NCBI GenBank assembly: GCA_020342025.1
Contig: CP070840.1
Span: forward strand, 3,302,895 to 3,322,776
DNA length: 19,882 nt
Reading direction: 5' to 3'
DNA from: Deltaproteobacteria bacterium
Lineage (GTDB): Bacteria; Desulfobacterota; DSM-4660; Desulfatiglandales; HGW-15
The position numbers were made by a program, and so were the translations under genes. The notes beneath the pieces were generated by a model. It was not told the origin of the DNA and searched no databases. It saw only the letters and a list, made by a program, of their open reading frames with translations. Positions 7,034 through 13,422 of this stretch are shown here, in pieces. Numbering within the stretch: the stretch's first letter is position 1; each line of letters starts with the position of its first letter.

Positions 7034-9541
7034 TCATTCCTTGAGGGCATTTCTAAACACGGCATAGAAAATGATTATGGCCAAGAAGTAAAGGACACAG
7101 GCTGAAAACATGAGCCACCTGAAGCCGATGCTCACCGCCAGGCATTTGCCGAGCACAGCCCCAATGACAGAAGCACATCCATTGATGCCCCATGCCCAGG
7201 GAACTAGGTTGGGGAACTGCCTGGCCATGACGCCAAGCCCTGTGGGAAAGGGCCACCCGAGAAAGAAGGAGATCCAGGAGAGTAACAGAACAGATAGGAC
7301 GACCCTGGCCCCAAAAGACCAGCCCATGGCCATATGGAACAATTGATCCCCAGCGATCCCATGAAGAAATACCCACAAGGAAATGGCACCCGCTGCGATC
7401 CAAAGAAACCAGGGCCCCATGCTTTGGAAGCGACGAACACTCAGGCTGCCGCATCCGGCGAAAACCAACAGGGTACTTAGGACCACGGCCGCTGAATAGA
7501 CGGGGTGAGAGAGAAGGAGCGTAAATTTGGGAAGAAGGGCCATTTCAAGAAACATGAAGGCGAGCCCTATACATGCGAAGTAGGATAGCGTGCCAAAGAT
7601 ATCCATCGCGCTCAGTAAGGCGCTTTTTTGGGATGCTCTCCCCTGAACCCGTCGGAGATAAAAGAGGGGTAGCAGGATCAACACACCGCTAGCCAGAACA
7701 GCCTGAACCAGCGTGGCCAGAATAAAAACATACCCCATCTCCACCATGGGAAGCCATTCTCTTCGCAGTTGCCTGATTAGCGTTGGCGCCTTGTCCCATC
7801 GAAAAAAGCTGGAGAAGAAGGGGCGATCGTCGGTGGTGGCAGAAACATCGAAAACATACCTTCGAAAAAAGGACTCTGCCTCTTGTCCGGATAAGGCCTT
7901 GGCCCCTATGAAATACTGGGGAGACGCCTGAACATCATATCGGTTGGCCCGCTCCATCTCCATGCCGGCATAGTAGGCCAAATCGAAACTTCTCTCGTCG
8001 CAGAATTTTGTGGCACGGGCAATTTCTTCCCTCGTAAAAGGGGCCTTTGATACAAGAATGGTTGAAGTCTTCCAGCTCCGAATGAAAAGGAGGTGTTTCT
8101 CGGGGTAAGGGAAAAGGCCCATTCTACGCATGGCTGAAAGGGCGGTAGAGATGACCCTTAGGGAATCACGAGGGGGAAGTTTCAGCCACCGGGTAATGGC
8201 AAGCACTCCGGCTCCGGTAAGACGGCTAAGATATAGCTCAATGGCCTCCCTGGTATAAAGATAGCTCTCCGTGGCAGAATGCAGCCCCCCGGCCGAAGTG
8301 ACAAAAGAGTCAAGCAGAGAAAGTTGAATCAGGTCAAATTGTTCATCCGTGGCATGCAAGAACTGTCTAGCCTCTCGCACCTTTAGCCTCACCTCCGGCT
8401 GTGCATAGATATGGCCAGAGAATTCAGCGAAGGGTTTTTGTAGTAGCCCGGCGATCTGTTGATTTGCCTCCAGGGCGGTGATCACTGGCGTATGGTGCCG
8501 CAAGCCCAAAAGCACATCCGTACCACCGCCTGCGCCGACCACCAGAAGGCTTTCAGGCTGCCGAATGTGATAGGGAAGCGCCATAGTGGTAAAATCCAGG
8601 TATATGAGTTCATTTAAGTTGCCAGTAAATCTGCTTATGGGGCTCGGGGCGTCGGCATCTGTGAAAATGGCCTTCTGTTTGGGTAGAAGAGTGTATGGGC
8701 CTTCATCTTTTAGCCCGAAATTGAGGCTCAGGCCGGGCACATGTCGTATAAGATCGCTTCCTACCACGTCAATCATGCCAAGGGGTCCCACCCTTTTTGC
8801 CTCAATACGTGCATCGGGAAAGGACAGGGTCATGGGAAGCGCCTTTGTGTGATGTATCTTAGGCACAGGCGGCATGATCACGTAAACCATGGTGACCGCT
8901 CCCGCTGCAACGAGGAGTGTGATCCCTCCCAGCCTTGGTCTTCTCAGTTTCAGGCCGCACCAGAGTGCACCCATGAGAACAAGGCACCCCAGTGCAGGCA
9001 AGATGGTCCAAGGGGGGCCCAGATATAATGCGGGCACAATGGCCAGTGCGCCGCACCCAGCCCCCAGAAGGTCCACGGCATACATGCGATGGGCCCGCTC
9101 GCCTGCCCCGGTCAGGATGATGCCCACAATCCCACCCGCCAAAAGGAATGGTACAGCCATGAGCAGATAAGTAAGAAGCATGAACAACCATTGGCTGGGT
9201 TGCCAGATGAGCAGTAGGGGATCCAGGCCCACCTTTTGGGACAGGCTGAAGCAGAGACAGAATGATACAGCGGTCGCTGCCGCCAAGCCCAGGAGCCATT
9301 CTTCCAGGTTTTTTCTCATGCGCTTGAACAGGAGAAAAAGCATGGAACCTGCTGCGCCAAATCCTAACAGGGCCATGCTGATGGCCATGTACGCGAAGTG
9401 GTGCCACTGTCCGATGGACAAAAGGCGCATGATCAAGATTTCGTATGCAAGGACAGAGGCTGAAGTGGCCAAGAGAAGGACCGCATGGTGAGGGGTAGTG
9501 GTGGTGGTTGAAGGAGATTCCGTGGCGCTAAATCCTGGCAT
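7034..9541 (-). CDS. Polytopic membrane protein with spermidine-synthase-like domain
   Basis: The 835-residue protein has a hydrophobic N-terminal block (about residues 20-225, several membrane segments) and a soluble central region. A second membrane block runs from about 603 to 830. The centre resembles spermidine/spermine synthases: the nucleotide motif VVGAGGGTDVL (334-344), an acidic residue (Glu358) at the end of the next strand, and FDLIQLSLLDSF (402-413). Canonical synthases transfer aminopropyl groups from decarboxylated SAM to putrescine. Membrane-fused versions are widespread in bacteria, but their substrates are unsettled, so polyamine synthesis should not be assumed. AAGGAAGGG precedes the ATG. 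The exported isoaspartyl methyltransferase gene ends 37 bases upstream, so the two SAM-fold proteins are probably co-transcribed. Confidence 0.8.
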   Translation of the reverse strand: MPGFSATESPSTTTTTPHHAVLLLATSASVLAYEILIMRLLSIGQWHHFAYMAISMALLGFGAAGSMLFLLFKRMRKNLEEWLLGLAAATAVSFCLCFSLSQKVGLDPLLLIWQPSQWLFMLLTYLLMAVPFLLAGGIVGIILTGAGERAHRMYAVDLLGAGCGALAIVPALYLGPPWTILPALGCLVLMGALWCGLKLRRPRLGGITLLVAAGAVTMVYVIMPPVPKIHHTKALPMTLSFPDARIEAKRVGPLGMIDVVGSDLIRHVPGLSLNFGLKDEGPYTLLPKQKAIFTDADAPSPISRFTGNLNELIYLDFTTMALPYHIRQPESLLVVGAGGGTDVLLGLRHHTPVITALEANQQIAGLLQKPFAEFSGHIYAQPEVRLKVREARQFLHATDEQFDLIQLSLLDSFVTSAGGLHSATESYLYTREAIELYLSRLTGAGVLAITRWLKLPPRDSLRVISTALSAMRRMGLFPYPEKHLLFIRSWKTSTILVSKAPFTREEIARATKFCDERSFDLAYYAGMEMERANRYDVQASPQYFIGAKALSGQEAESFFRRYVFDVSATTDDRPFFSSFFRWDKAPTLIRQLRREWLPMVEMGYVFILATLVQAVLASGVLILLPLFYLRRVQGRASQKSALLSAMDIFGTLSYFACIGLAFMFLEMALLPKFTLLLSHPVYSAAVVLSTLLVFAGCGSLSVRRFQSMGPWFLWIAAGAISLWVFLHGIAGDQLFHMAMGWSFGARVVLSVLLLSWISFFLGWPFPTGLGVMARQFPNLVPWAWGINGCASVIGAVLGKCLAVSIGFRWLMFSACVLYFLAIIIFYAVFRNALKE

Positions 9542-9578
9542 GTCCCTTCCTTATGGATTACAGGCCTTTAACTGAGAC

Positions 9579-10352
9579 CTATCGCAGCTCCCTGGTCAGG
9601 GGAACGAATCGAACGGGCAAAACCTTTCTCATCTTGATGTTCCCTTGTTCTGACTTTTCCACCAGGGTGAGATACTGCACGGCGTATTGGCCCCCAACCG
9701 GGATGCACATCTTTCCCCCTGGTCTGAGTTGTTTGAGCAAGGGTGGAGGGACCAGCGTGGCTGCGGCTGTGACGATAATTCGATCAAAAGGGGCTTGCTC
9801 TTTCCAGCCGTAATACCCATCAGCAGCCTTCACTTGGACATTCCTGTAGTTGAGGTTCTGCAGCCGTTCAGCCGCCTTCTGGGCGAGTGCTTCTACAATC
9901 TCCACGCTATAGACGTCCTGAACCAGACAGGAAAGAATGGCGGCTTGATAACCAGAACCCGTGCCCACTTCAAGCACCCTATGTGGGGGCTCAACCTGAA
10001 GCATTTCTGTCATATAGGCCACGATGTAAGGTTGGGAGATGGTCTGACCATACCCAATGGAAAGAGGATAATCGTTGTATGCATGGGAAAGATCCTCCTG
10101 TCGCACAAAAAGGTGCCTAGGAACAGTTCGCATGGCGTCGAGCACTCTCTTGTCTCGAACGGGCGTGCGGTAATCAGGGGGATCCGATATCTGCTCCTTC
10201 ACCATCGCCTCTCGAAGGCGAAGGTACCGCCCCTCTTTTTCCTCTGCTTGGACATCCCGACCAAAGACGAAGCTGTGAAACATAAGCATTGTCAAAAATA
10301 TGAAGGAAAGAGTCCCTATCAGGCAGGCATTTAGGAGCGCTTTTTTCATCAT
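9579..10352 (-). CDS. pcm: Protein-L-isoaspartate O-methyltransferase, predicted exported
   Basis: This enzyme uses SAM to methylate the carboxyl group of L-isoaspartyl residues in damaged proteins, allowing repair. With the start at 10352 the product has 257 residues. It shows the family substrate/SAM motif YGQTISQPYIVAYM (101-114) and motif I, VLEVGTGSGYQAA (126-138). Residues 1-36 look like a signal peptide or membrane anchor (MMKKA, then about 25 hydrophobic residues), so it probably acts in the periplasm, unlike the usual cytosolic enzyme. The frame stays open to 10532. However, a promoter-like element at 10452-10478 and purine-rich sequence before the ATG-ATG at 10352 argue against that extension. 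The membrane synthase-like gene follows after 37 bases. Confidence 0.9.
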   Translation of the reverse strand: MMKKALLNACLIGTLSFIFLTMLMFHSFVFGRDVQAEEKEGRYLRLREAMVKEQISDPPDYRTPVRDKRVLDAMRTVPRHLFVRQEDLSHAYNDYPLSIGYGQTISQPYIVAYMTEMLQVEPPHRVLEVGTGSGYQAAILSCLVQDVYSVEIVEALAQKAAERLQNLNYRNVQVKAADGYYGWKEQAPFDRIIVTAAATLVPPPLLKQLRPGGKMCIPVGGQYAVQYLTLVEKSEQGNIKMRKVLPVRFVPLTRELR

Positions 10353-10451
10353 GGGATCCCTTTCTCCCCTCAAAACGGGCCTCATGTCACTATAACGGAC
10401 ATCTCGTTGGGACAGAGATCTACGGATAGCACGGTTTCCAAGATGCATATT

Positions 10452-10478
10452 TCTATAATAATTTAAATAGGTTGTCAA
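10452..10478 (-). promoter_or_regulatory. Candidate sigma70-type promoter for the pcm unit
   Basis: Read leftwards, a perfect -35 TTGACA (10478-10473) is followed by 15 bases and TATAGA (10457-10452) in an AT-rich stretch. The 15-base spacer is shorter than optimal, so activity is uncertain. Transcription would start near 10446, giving a leader of about 94 nt before the ATG at 10352. Confidence 0.45.
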
Positions 10479-10538
10479 CCGCCTAGTGCACTGTTCCATA
10501 AATTTCAACAGATCAAGATGGGGTCTCCGCATCCACTG

Positions 10539-10591
10539 AGTGATGGCCCATTCCTTCCCTCTGGGCCGGAGGGAAGGAACAGGCCATCACT
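10539..10591. repeat. Long near-perfect hairpin, possibly a terminator
   Basis: Arms of 23 bases at 10539-10561 and 10569-10591 pair with only two mismatches (at 10549-10550 against 10580-10581) around a 7-base loop. It lies 121 bases beyond the stop of the minus-strand sulfite-reductase-like gene and before the pcm promoter. No U-tract follows on either strand, so it could be a mobile palindromic repeat, an RNA-stabilising hairpin or a factor-dependent terminator. Confidence 0.6.
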
Positions 10592-10712
10592 GAATAGGAG
10601 AGGAATATACGATGGAGCGCACTAGTTAAATTATCATATGTGTGGGTCCAGCCCTAAAAGGGGAAGTTGTGAGGGAGACTGAGTAGAGGTGGGAAAGTGG
10701 TCAATTCGCCCG

Positions 10713-11522
10713 CTATTTTTCGTGGGAGATGTGGGAGATGGGCGCTCCAAGGGATTCGGCGTCTCGATAGATGTCTGCAAACCGCTCGCCATGTTTGCAC
10801 CTCTTTTTATAAAAATCGAGACAGCTTTCCAAAATGCTAATCACTTCATCCTCCTGGTAGATCCCTGGGAGCTCCTCGGCCAGACGCGGATGCCGCCCCA
10901 GTTTTCCTGCCAGCAAGACTCTATAGCCTCTATTCTTAGCGGCCATCGTGTCTGTGGGACAGACTTCAATACACTTGCCGCACCTTACACATTTCTCATA
11001 ATCGATCGAAGGCATCTCTTCAGCGTCTTTGAGGCTGACTGCATTTTCGGCGCACGCTTCTACACATAGTTCGCAACGGGTACAGGGTTCTTCTGTAATC
11101 ACAGGCTCCGCTGCCCCGATGATCCCCATGTCCTTGATCTGAGGCTGGGAACATGCATTGGGACAGTCGGCTACGGTCACCCTGAATTCATGATGGTGTT
11201 TAAGCCCGCCCTTTACACGCGATTCGAGAAACTTGCGGAGATCTGCCCTCTTAAGAATTTGCTCCACTCTCTCAACAAGTCTATCGCTATCCACCGCCCG
11301 GTTTGGGCAGCCCCCGGGGCCAAAGCAGGTCTCAAGCTGAAACCCTTTCACCTCATCGCTCATTTTGGCCAGATATCGCTTCTGGGTAAGCCGGACATCA
11401 GAAAGCGAAACCTTGGTCTTTCCAGCCTGTTGTGCCTCATCTTCAACCCGTGTCCGCACCCTTTTTCTCACAAAAAACGGGACTTTCTTTATGGCAGCTT
11501 CAGCCTCCGCAGTCCATTGCAT
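10713..11522 (-). CDS. PCP_red / siroheme sulfite reductase / ferredoxin fusion protein
   Basis: This 269-residue cytoplasmic redox protein has three parts. Residues 1-45 (QWTAEAEAAIKKVPFFVRK onward) match the PCP_red domain, known from the C-terminus of light-independent protochlorophyllide reductase B subunits. Residues 60-135 carry the siroheme-[4Fe-4S] signature of sulfite/nitrite reductases, Cys66-X5-Cys72 then Cys120-X3-Cys124 (spacing C-X5-C-X47-C-X3-C). Residues 147-188 hold two ferredoxin [4Fe-4S] motifs, Cys147/150/153/157 and Cys178/181/184/188. All cluster ligands are present. It is close in size to small assimilatory-type sulfite reductases of sulfate reducers, so six-electron sulfite reduction is the best guess; nitrite or another oxyanion is possible. 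AGGAGG precedes the ATG by ten bases. It appears to be a single-gene unit controlled from 11628-11669. Confidence 0.85.
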   Translation of the reverse strand: MQWTAEAEAAIKKVPFFVRKRVRTRVEDEAQQAGKTKVSLSDVRLTQKRYLAKMSDEVKGFQLETCFGPGGCPNRAVDSDRLVERVEQILKRADLRKFLESRVKGGLKHHHEFRVTVADCPNACSQPQIKDMGIIGAAEPVITEEPCTRCELCVEACAENAVSLKDAEEMPSIDYEKCVRCGKCIEVCPTDTMAAKNRGYRVLLAGKLGRHPRLAEELPGIYQEDEVISILESCLDFYKKRCKHGERFADIYRDAESLGAPISHISHEK

Positions 11523-11627
11523 GACTTTTTATCCTCCTAACCACACTGCGTGTAACGAGAGGGAAATGCTTACTTACGGTTAGCAATCTGGCCCCTATTA
11601 CTTTCCTACGCTCACTCTCCTACTAAA

Positions 11628-11633
11628 ACTATA
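11628..11633 (-). promoter_or_regulatory. Candidate -10 box for the sulfite-reductase-like gene
   Basis: Read leftwards, TATAGT spans 11633-11628, matching TATAAT at five of six positions. Transcription would start near 11621, giving a leader of about 98 nt before the ATG at 11522. No good -35 box is visible at normal spacing, as expected for an activator-dependent promoter; the palindrome at 11656-11669 sits where a class II activator would bind. Confidence 0.45.
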
Positions 11634-11655
11634 AGGTCGAAATAGCGCTTCGCCA

Positions 11656-11669
11656 TTGACTTAAGTCAA
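11656..11669. promoter_or_regulatory. Perfect CRP/FNR-type operator palindrome
   Basis: TTGACTTAAGTCAA is a perfect 14-base palindrome of the form TTGAC-N4-GTCAA, the half-site pattern of FNR, NNR and DNR-type members of the CRP/FNR family. Its centre (11662.5) is 41.5 bases upstream of the start site predicted from TATAGT at 11628-11633 on the minus strand. It also overlaps the -35 region expected for a rightward TATAGA (11683-11688) ahead of the HD-domain gene, where the same protein could repress. No regulator gene of this family is in the window. Confidence 0.6.
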
Positions 11670-11786
11670 AAAAACGCCACAATATAGATAAATAAAACGC
11701 TCGGACCAACCCAAGAGGGCTGGCCATTTCCTGTATGAGGGCGAGACGCGTAATGAGGACCTTGAATAACCTTGAGAGGGACCAGA

Positions 11787-12329
11787 ATGATTCCATCGGC
11801 TAAAGAATGCCTTGAGCTTATGGAACAGTATGGCATGTTGGACAACATTAAGGCCCATTCCATAATGGTGAAGAAAATAGCTTTCCTCATCGGCCAAGGG
11901 CTAAAAAATGCGGGTATGGACATCTCCCTGGAAAAAATTGCTGCCGGGGCCCTTTTGCATGACATTGGCAAGACCCTTTGTCTGAACACGGGTGATGACC
12001 ATGAAGCCAAGGGAAAAGAGATATGTCTCGAGAATCATCTCGACGAGATTGCGGATATTGTGGGAGAGCATGTACGGTTAAAAGACTACCATCTGGGTAG
12101 TCCAATTAGTGAGAAGGAAATCGTTTACTATGCAGACAAGAGAGTGAATGACGATAAGGTGGTCAGTCTAGAAGAACGACTGAGATATCTTATCAGACGC
12201 TACGCAAAGAACACGGAACATATCTCTCAAAGGATAAGAGAGAATTTCCAACTTTGCAGGGCAGTGGAAAAGAAGCTCTTTGCGAAACTGGATTTCCGGC
12301 CTGAAGATCTGGTCGGCCTAATCAGATAG
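11787..12329 (+). CDS. HD-domain phosphohydrolase
   Basis: The 180-residue protein is an HD-superfamily member of the stand-alone HDIG type. Metal-ligand candidates are His24 (in IKAHSIMVKKIA), His58-Asp59 (LLHDIGK, 56-62) and Asp118 (YYADKRV). This arrangement is typical of metal-dependent phosphohydrolases acting on nucleotides or similar phosphoesters; the substrate cannot be deduced. No GYP motif or sensor domain is present, so cyclic-di-GMP hydrolysis is unlikely. The frame could begin at a TTG at 11772, but GAGAGGG upstream of the ATG at 11787 fits better. It is the first of four closely spaced plus-strand genes and is divergent from the sulfite-reductase-like gene across the palindrome at 11656-11669. 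Confidence 0.82.
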   Translation: MIPSAKECLELMEQYGMLDNIKAHSIMVKKIAFLIGQGLKNAGMDISLEKIAAGALLHDIGKTLCLNTGDDHEAKGKEICLENHLDEIADIVGEHVRLKDYHLGSPISEKEIVYYADKRVNDDKVVSLEERLRYLIRRYAKNTEHISQRIRENFQLCRAVEKKLFAKLDFRPEDLVGLIR

Positions 12330-12410
12330 ACGGCTGGATATATAGGCTCGGAGCTGCGGGGACGGAAGATTTACTCTCTTTGACACAGCGGGGTGGGCGT
12401 GCCCAAAAAG

Positions 12411-12806
12411 ATGACGATTATAGCCTTCTTTATTCTTGCCGTTTTTGAAAACAGCGATGGTGTGTTCCCTATGGACGCTAACGTGGTTGAGGAATACGGA
12501 CTCAACCAACAAGGAAGGTTGGTCTACGCAAGGCCTCAAAAGCGGAGAGTAATCTTACAATTTTCGGCCAGCAAAAAATCAATCCAGGCCTCTCGAAATG
12601 AGCAATTCGAAGAGCTTGAGGAGAAACTACAAGAATTAATTGAGGAGATGAAAAAACGGGGAAAAGAGGGCAGGGAAAAGTTTCTTAAAGAGATTTTGCC
12701 CCGCATGAAGGAAGAGATGGAGAAACTCAGGGAGAAGCTCCGAAAATGGCGGAATGAGGAGGATGAATCTGAACCCATCAAGGTCAAAGCCATTGAAATC
12801 TTGTAA
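12411..12806 (+). CDS. Unrecognised coiled-coil protein, possibly membrane-anchored or secreted
   Basis: I do not recognise a family. From the ATG at 12411 the product has 131 residues. It begins with a short hydrophobic run (TIIAFFILAVF), a possible weak signal or anchor, then a polar region. After that comes a highly charged Glu/Lys/Arg-rich stretch of about 55 residues (EQFEELEEKLQELIEEMKK onward), a strong coiled-coil candidate. The start is uncertain: a GTG at 12393 and an ATG at 12471 are in frame, and none has a convincing ribosome site. With the 12471 start, the hydrophobic part would be lost and the protein would be cytosolic. It is the second gene of the HD-domain unit, about 80 bases after the HD gene and 33 bases before the next gene. 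Confidence 0.6.
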   Translation: MTIIAFFILAVFENSDGVFPMDANVVEEYGLNQQGRLVYARPQKRRVILQFSASKKSIQASRNEQFEELEEKLQELIEEMKKRGKEGREKFLKEILPRMKEEMEKLREKLRKWRNEEDESEPIKVKAIEIL

Positions 12807-12839
12807 TAAATACCATAATTGCACTTAAGCATTTGAAGG

Positions 12840-13127
12840 ATGATATGGATTGCTGAAAAAAAGGTTTTTCATCATTTTCTTGATCTGGGTTTTGAGCGGG
12901 TGGAAATACCGATCCGGGTTAAATTCGAGTTTAAACTAACAGATGGGTGCCTGGACCCTGATTCCCTATCCAGAGAGATCCTCTACAATCGGACGGCCTT
13001 ACAGAAAAGGTACCCTGATCTGGATGGGCCTAAGCTGGACCAATGCATCGTGGAAAAAGTGGATAAAAAAATTTTAGCGTATTTCAGGGAATGCGGATTC
13101 CTGAAAGAAGAGGATGGAAGGATATAA
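12840..13127 (+). CDS. Unrecognised small protein
   Basis: The 95-residue product matches no family I can name. It is soluble-looking, mixed alpha/beta, with a strand-rich N-terminal half (ERVEIPIRVKFEFKLTDG) and a helical C-terminal half, and two cysteines in the second half. The ATG at 12840 is unusual: the only purine-rich site, GAAGG, abuts it with no spacing. A stop lies two codons upstream in frame, so an upstream start is excluded, and no ATG, GTG or TTG follows closely. A non-standard start (ATT at 12849) or translational coupling to the previous gene would solve this. Position inside a run of four plus-strand genes with short gaps supports a real gene. Confidence 0.55.
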   Translation: MIWIAEKKVFHHFLDLGFERVEIPIRVKFEFKLTDGCLDPDSLSREILYNRTALQKRYPDLDGPKLDQCIVEKVDKKILAYFRECGFLKEEDGRI

Positions 13128-13157
13128 AGAGAGGACCTGGAGGCGTGTAAAAAAACC

Positions 13158-13358
13158 ATGTCAATCCGAATGATAGCGCGAGATCTCTACCACCTGGAAC
13201 AAGAGGTTGAAAAGCTGGAAAGGCAATTAAATAAGGCACCGCTGGAGGAAAGGCCTGAATTGAAGGATCGACTCCGCAAGGTCAAAGCGGATCGAGATAA
13301 ATTGCGCAGAGCCCTTGAGGGCAGCAAAGAGCCCCCGCCATATCGCCAGCCGCGTTGA
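13158..13358 (+). CDS. Small coiled-coil protein, conserved hypothetical type
   Basis: The 66-residue product is nearly all helix with heptad-like hydrophobic spacing from DLYHLEQEVEKLERQL onward, ending in a short proline-rich tail (EPPPYRQPR). It looks like a small dimeric coiled coil. Similar short proteins starting with a MSxRMIARDLY motif are, from memory, found in Desulfobacterota, with no assigned function. GGAGG lies 14 bases before the ATG, somewhat far. It is the last of the four-gene run and ends 64 bases before the convergent molybdenum hydroxylase gene; no terminator hairpin is visible in that gap. Confidence 0.65.
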   Translation: MSIRMIARDLYHLEQEVEKLERQLNKAPLEERPELKDRLRKVKADRDKLRRALEGSKEPPPYRQPR

Positions 13359-13422
13359 TCATTAAACCCGTAACCCTACAAGTTCTAAGCATCTCAATCA
13401 AACCTGCTTTTCTATCTAGAGC

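Noticed and set aside
8859..9407. 182-residue open frame on the minus strand inside the membrane synthase-like gene
   Set aside because: It is a frame shadow of the 7034-9541 gene with no domain, ribosome site or composition support.
10353..10532. 60-residue N-terminal extension of the isoaspartyl methyltransferase
   Set aside because: It contains a promoter-like element, is rich in Arg with no family match, and would bury the signal peptide.
11683..11688. Rightward -10 TATAGA with TTGACT (11656-11661) as its -35
   Set aside because: The spacer would be 21 bases, too long for a sigma70 promoter; the TTGACT is better read as half of the palindrome.
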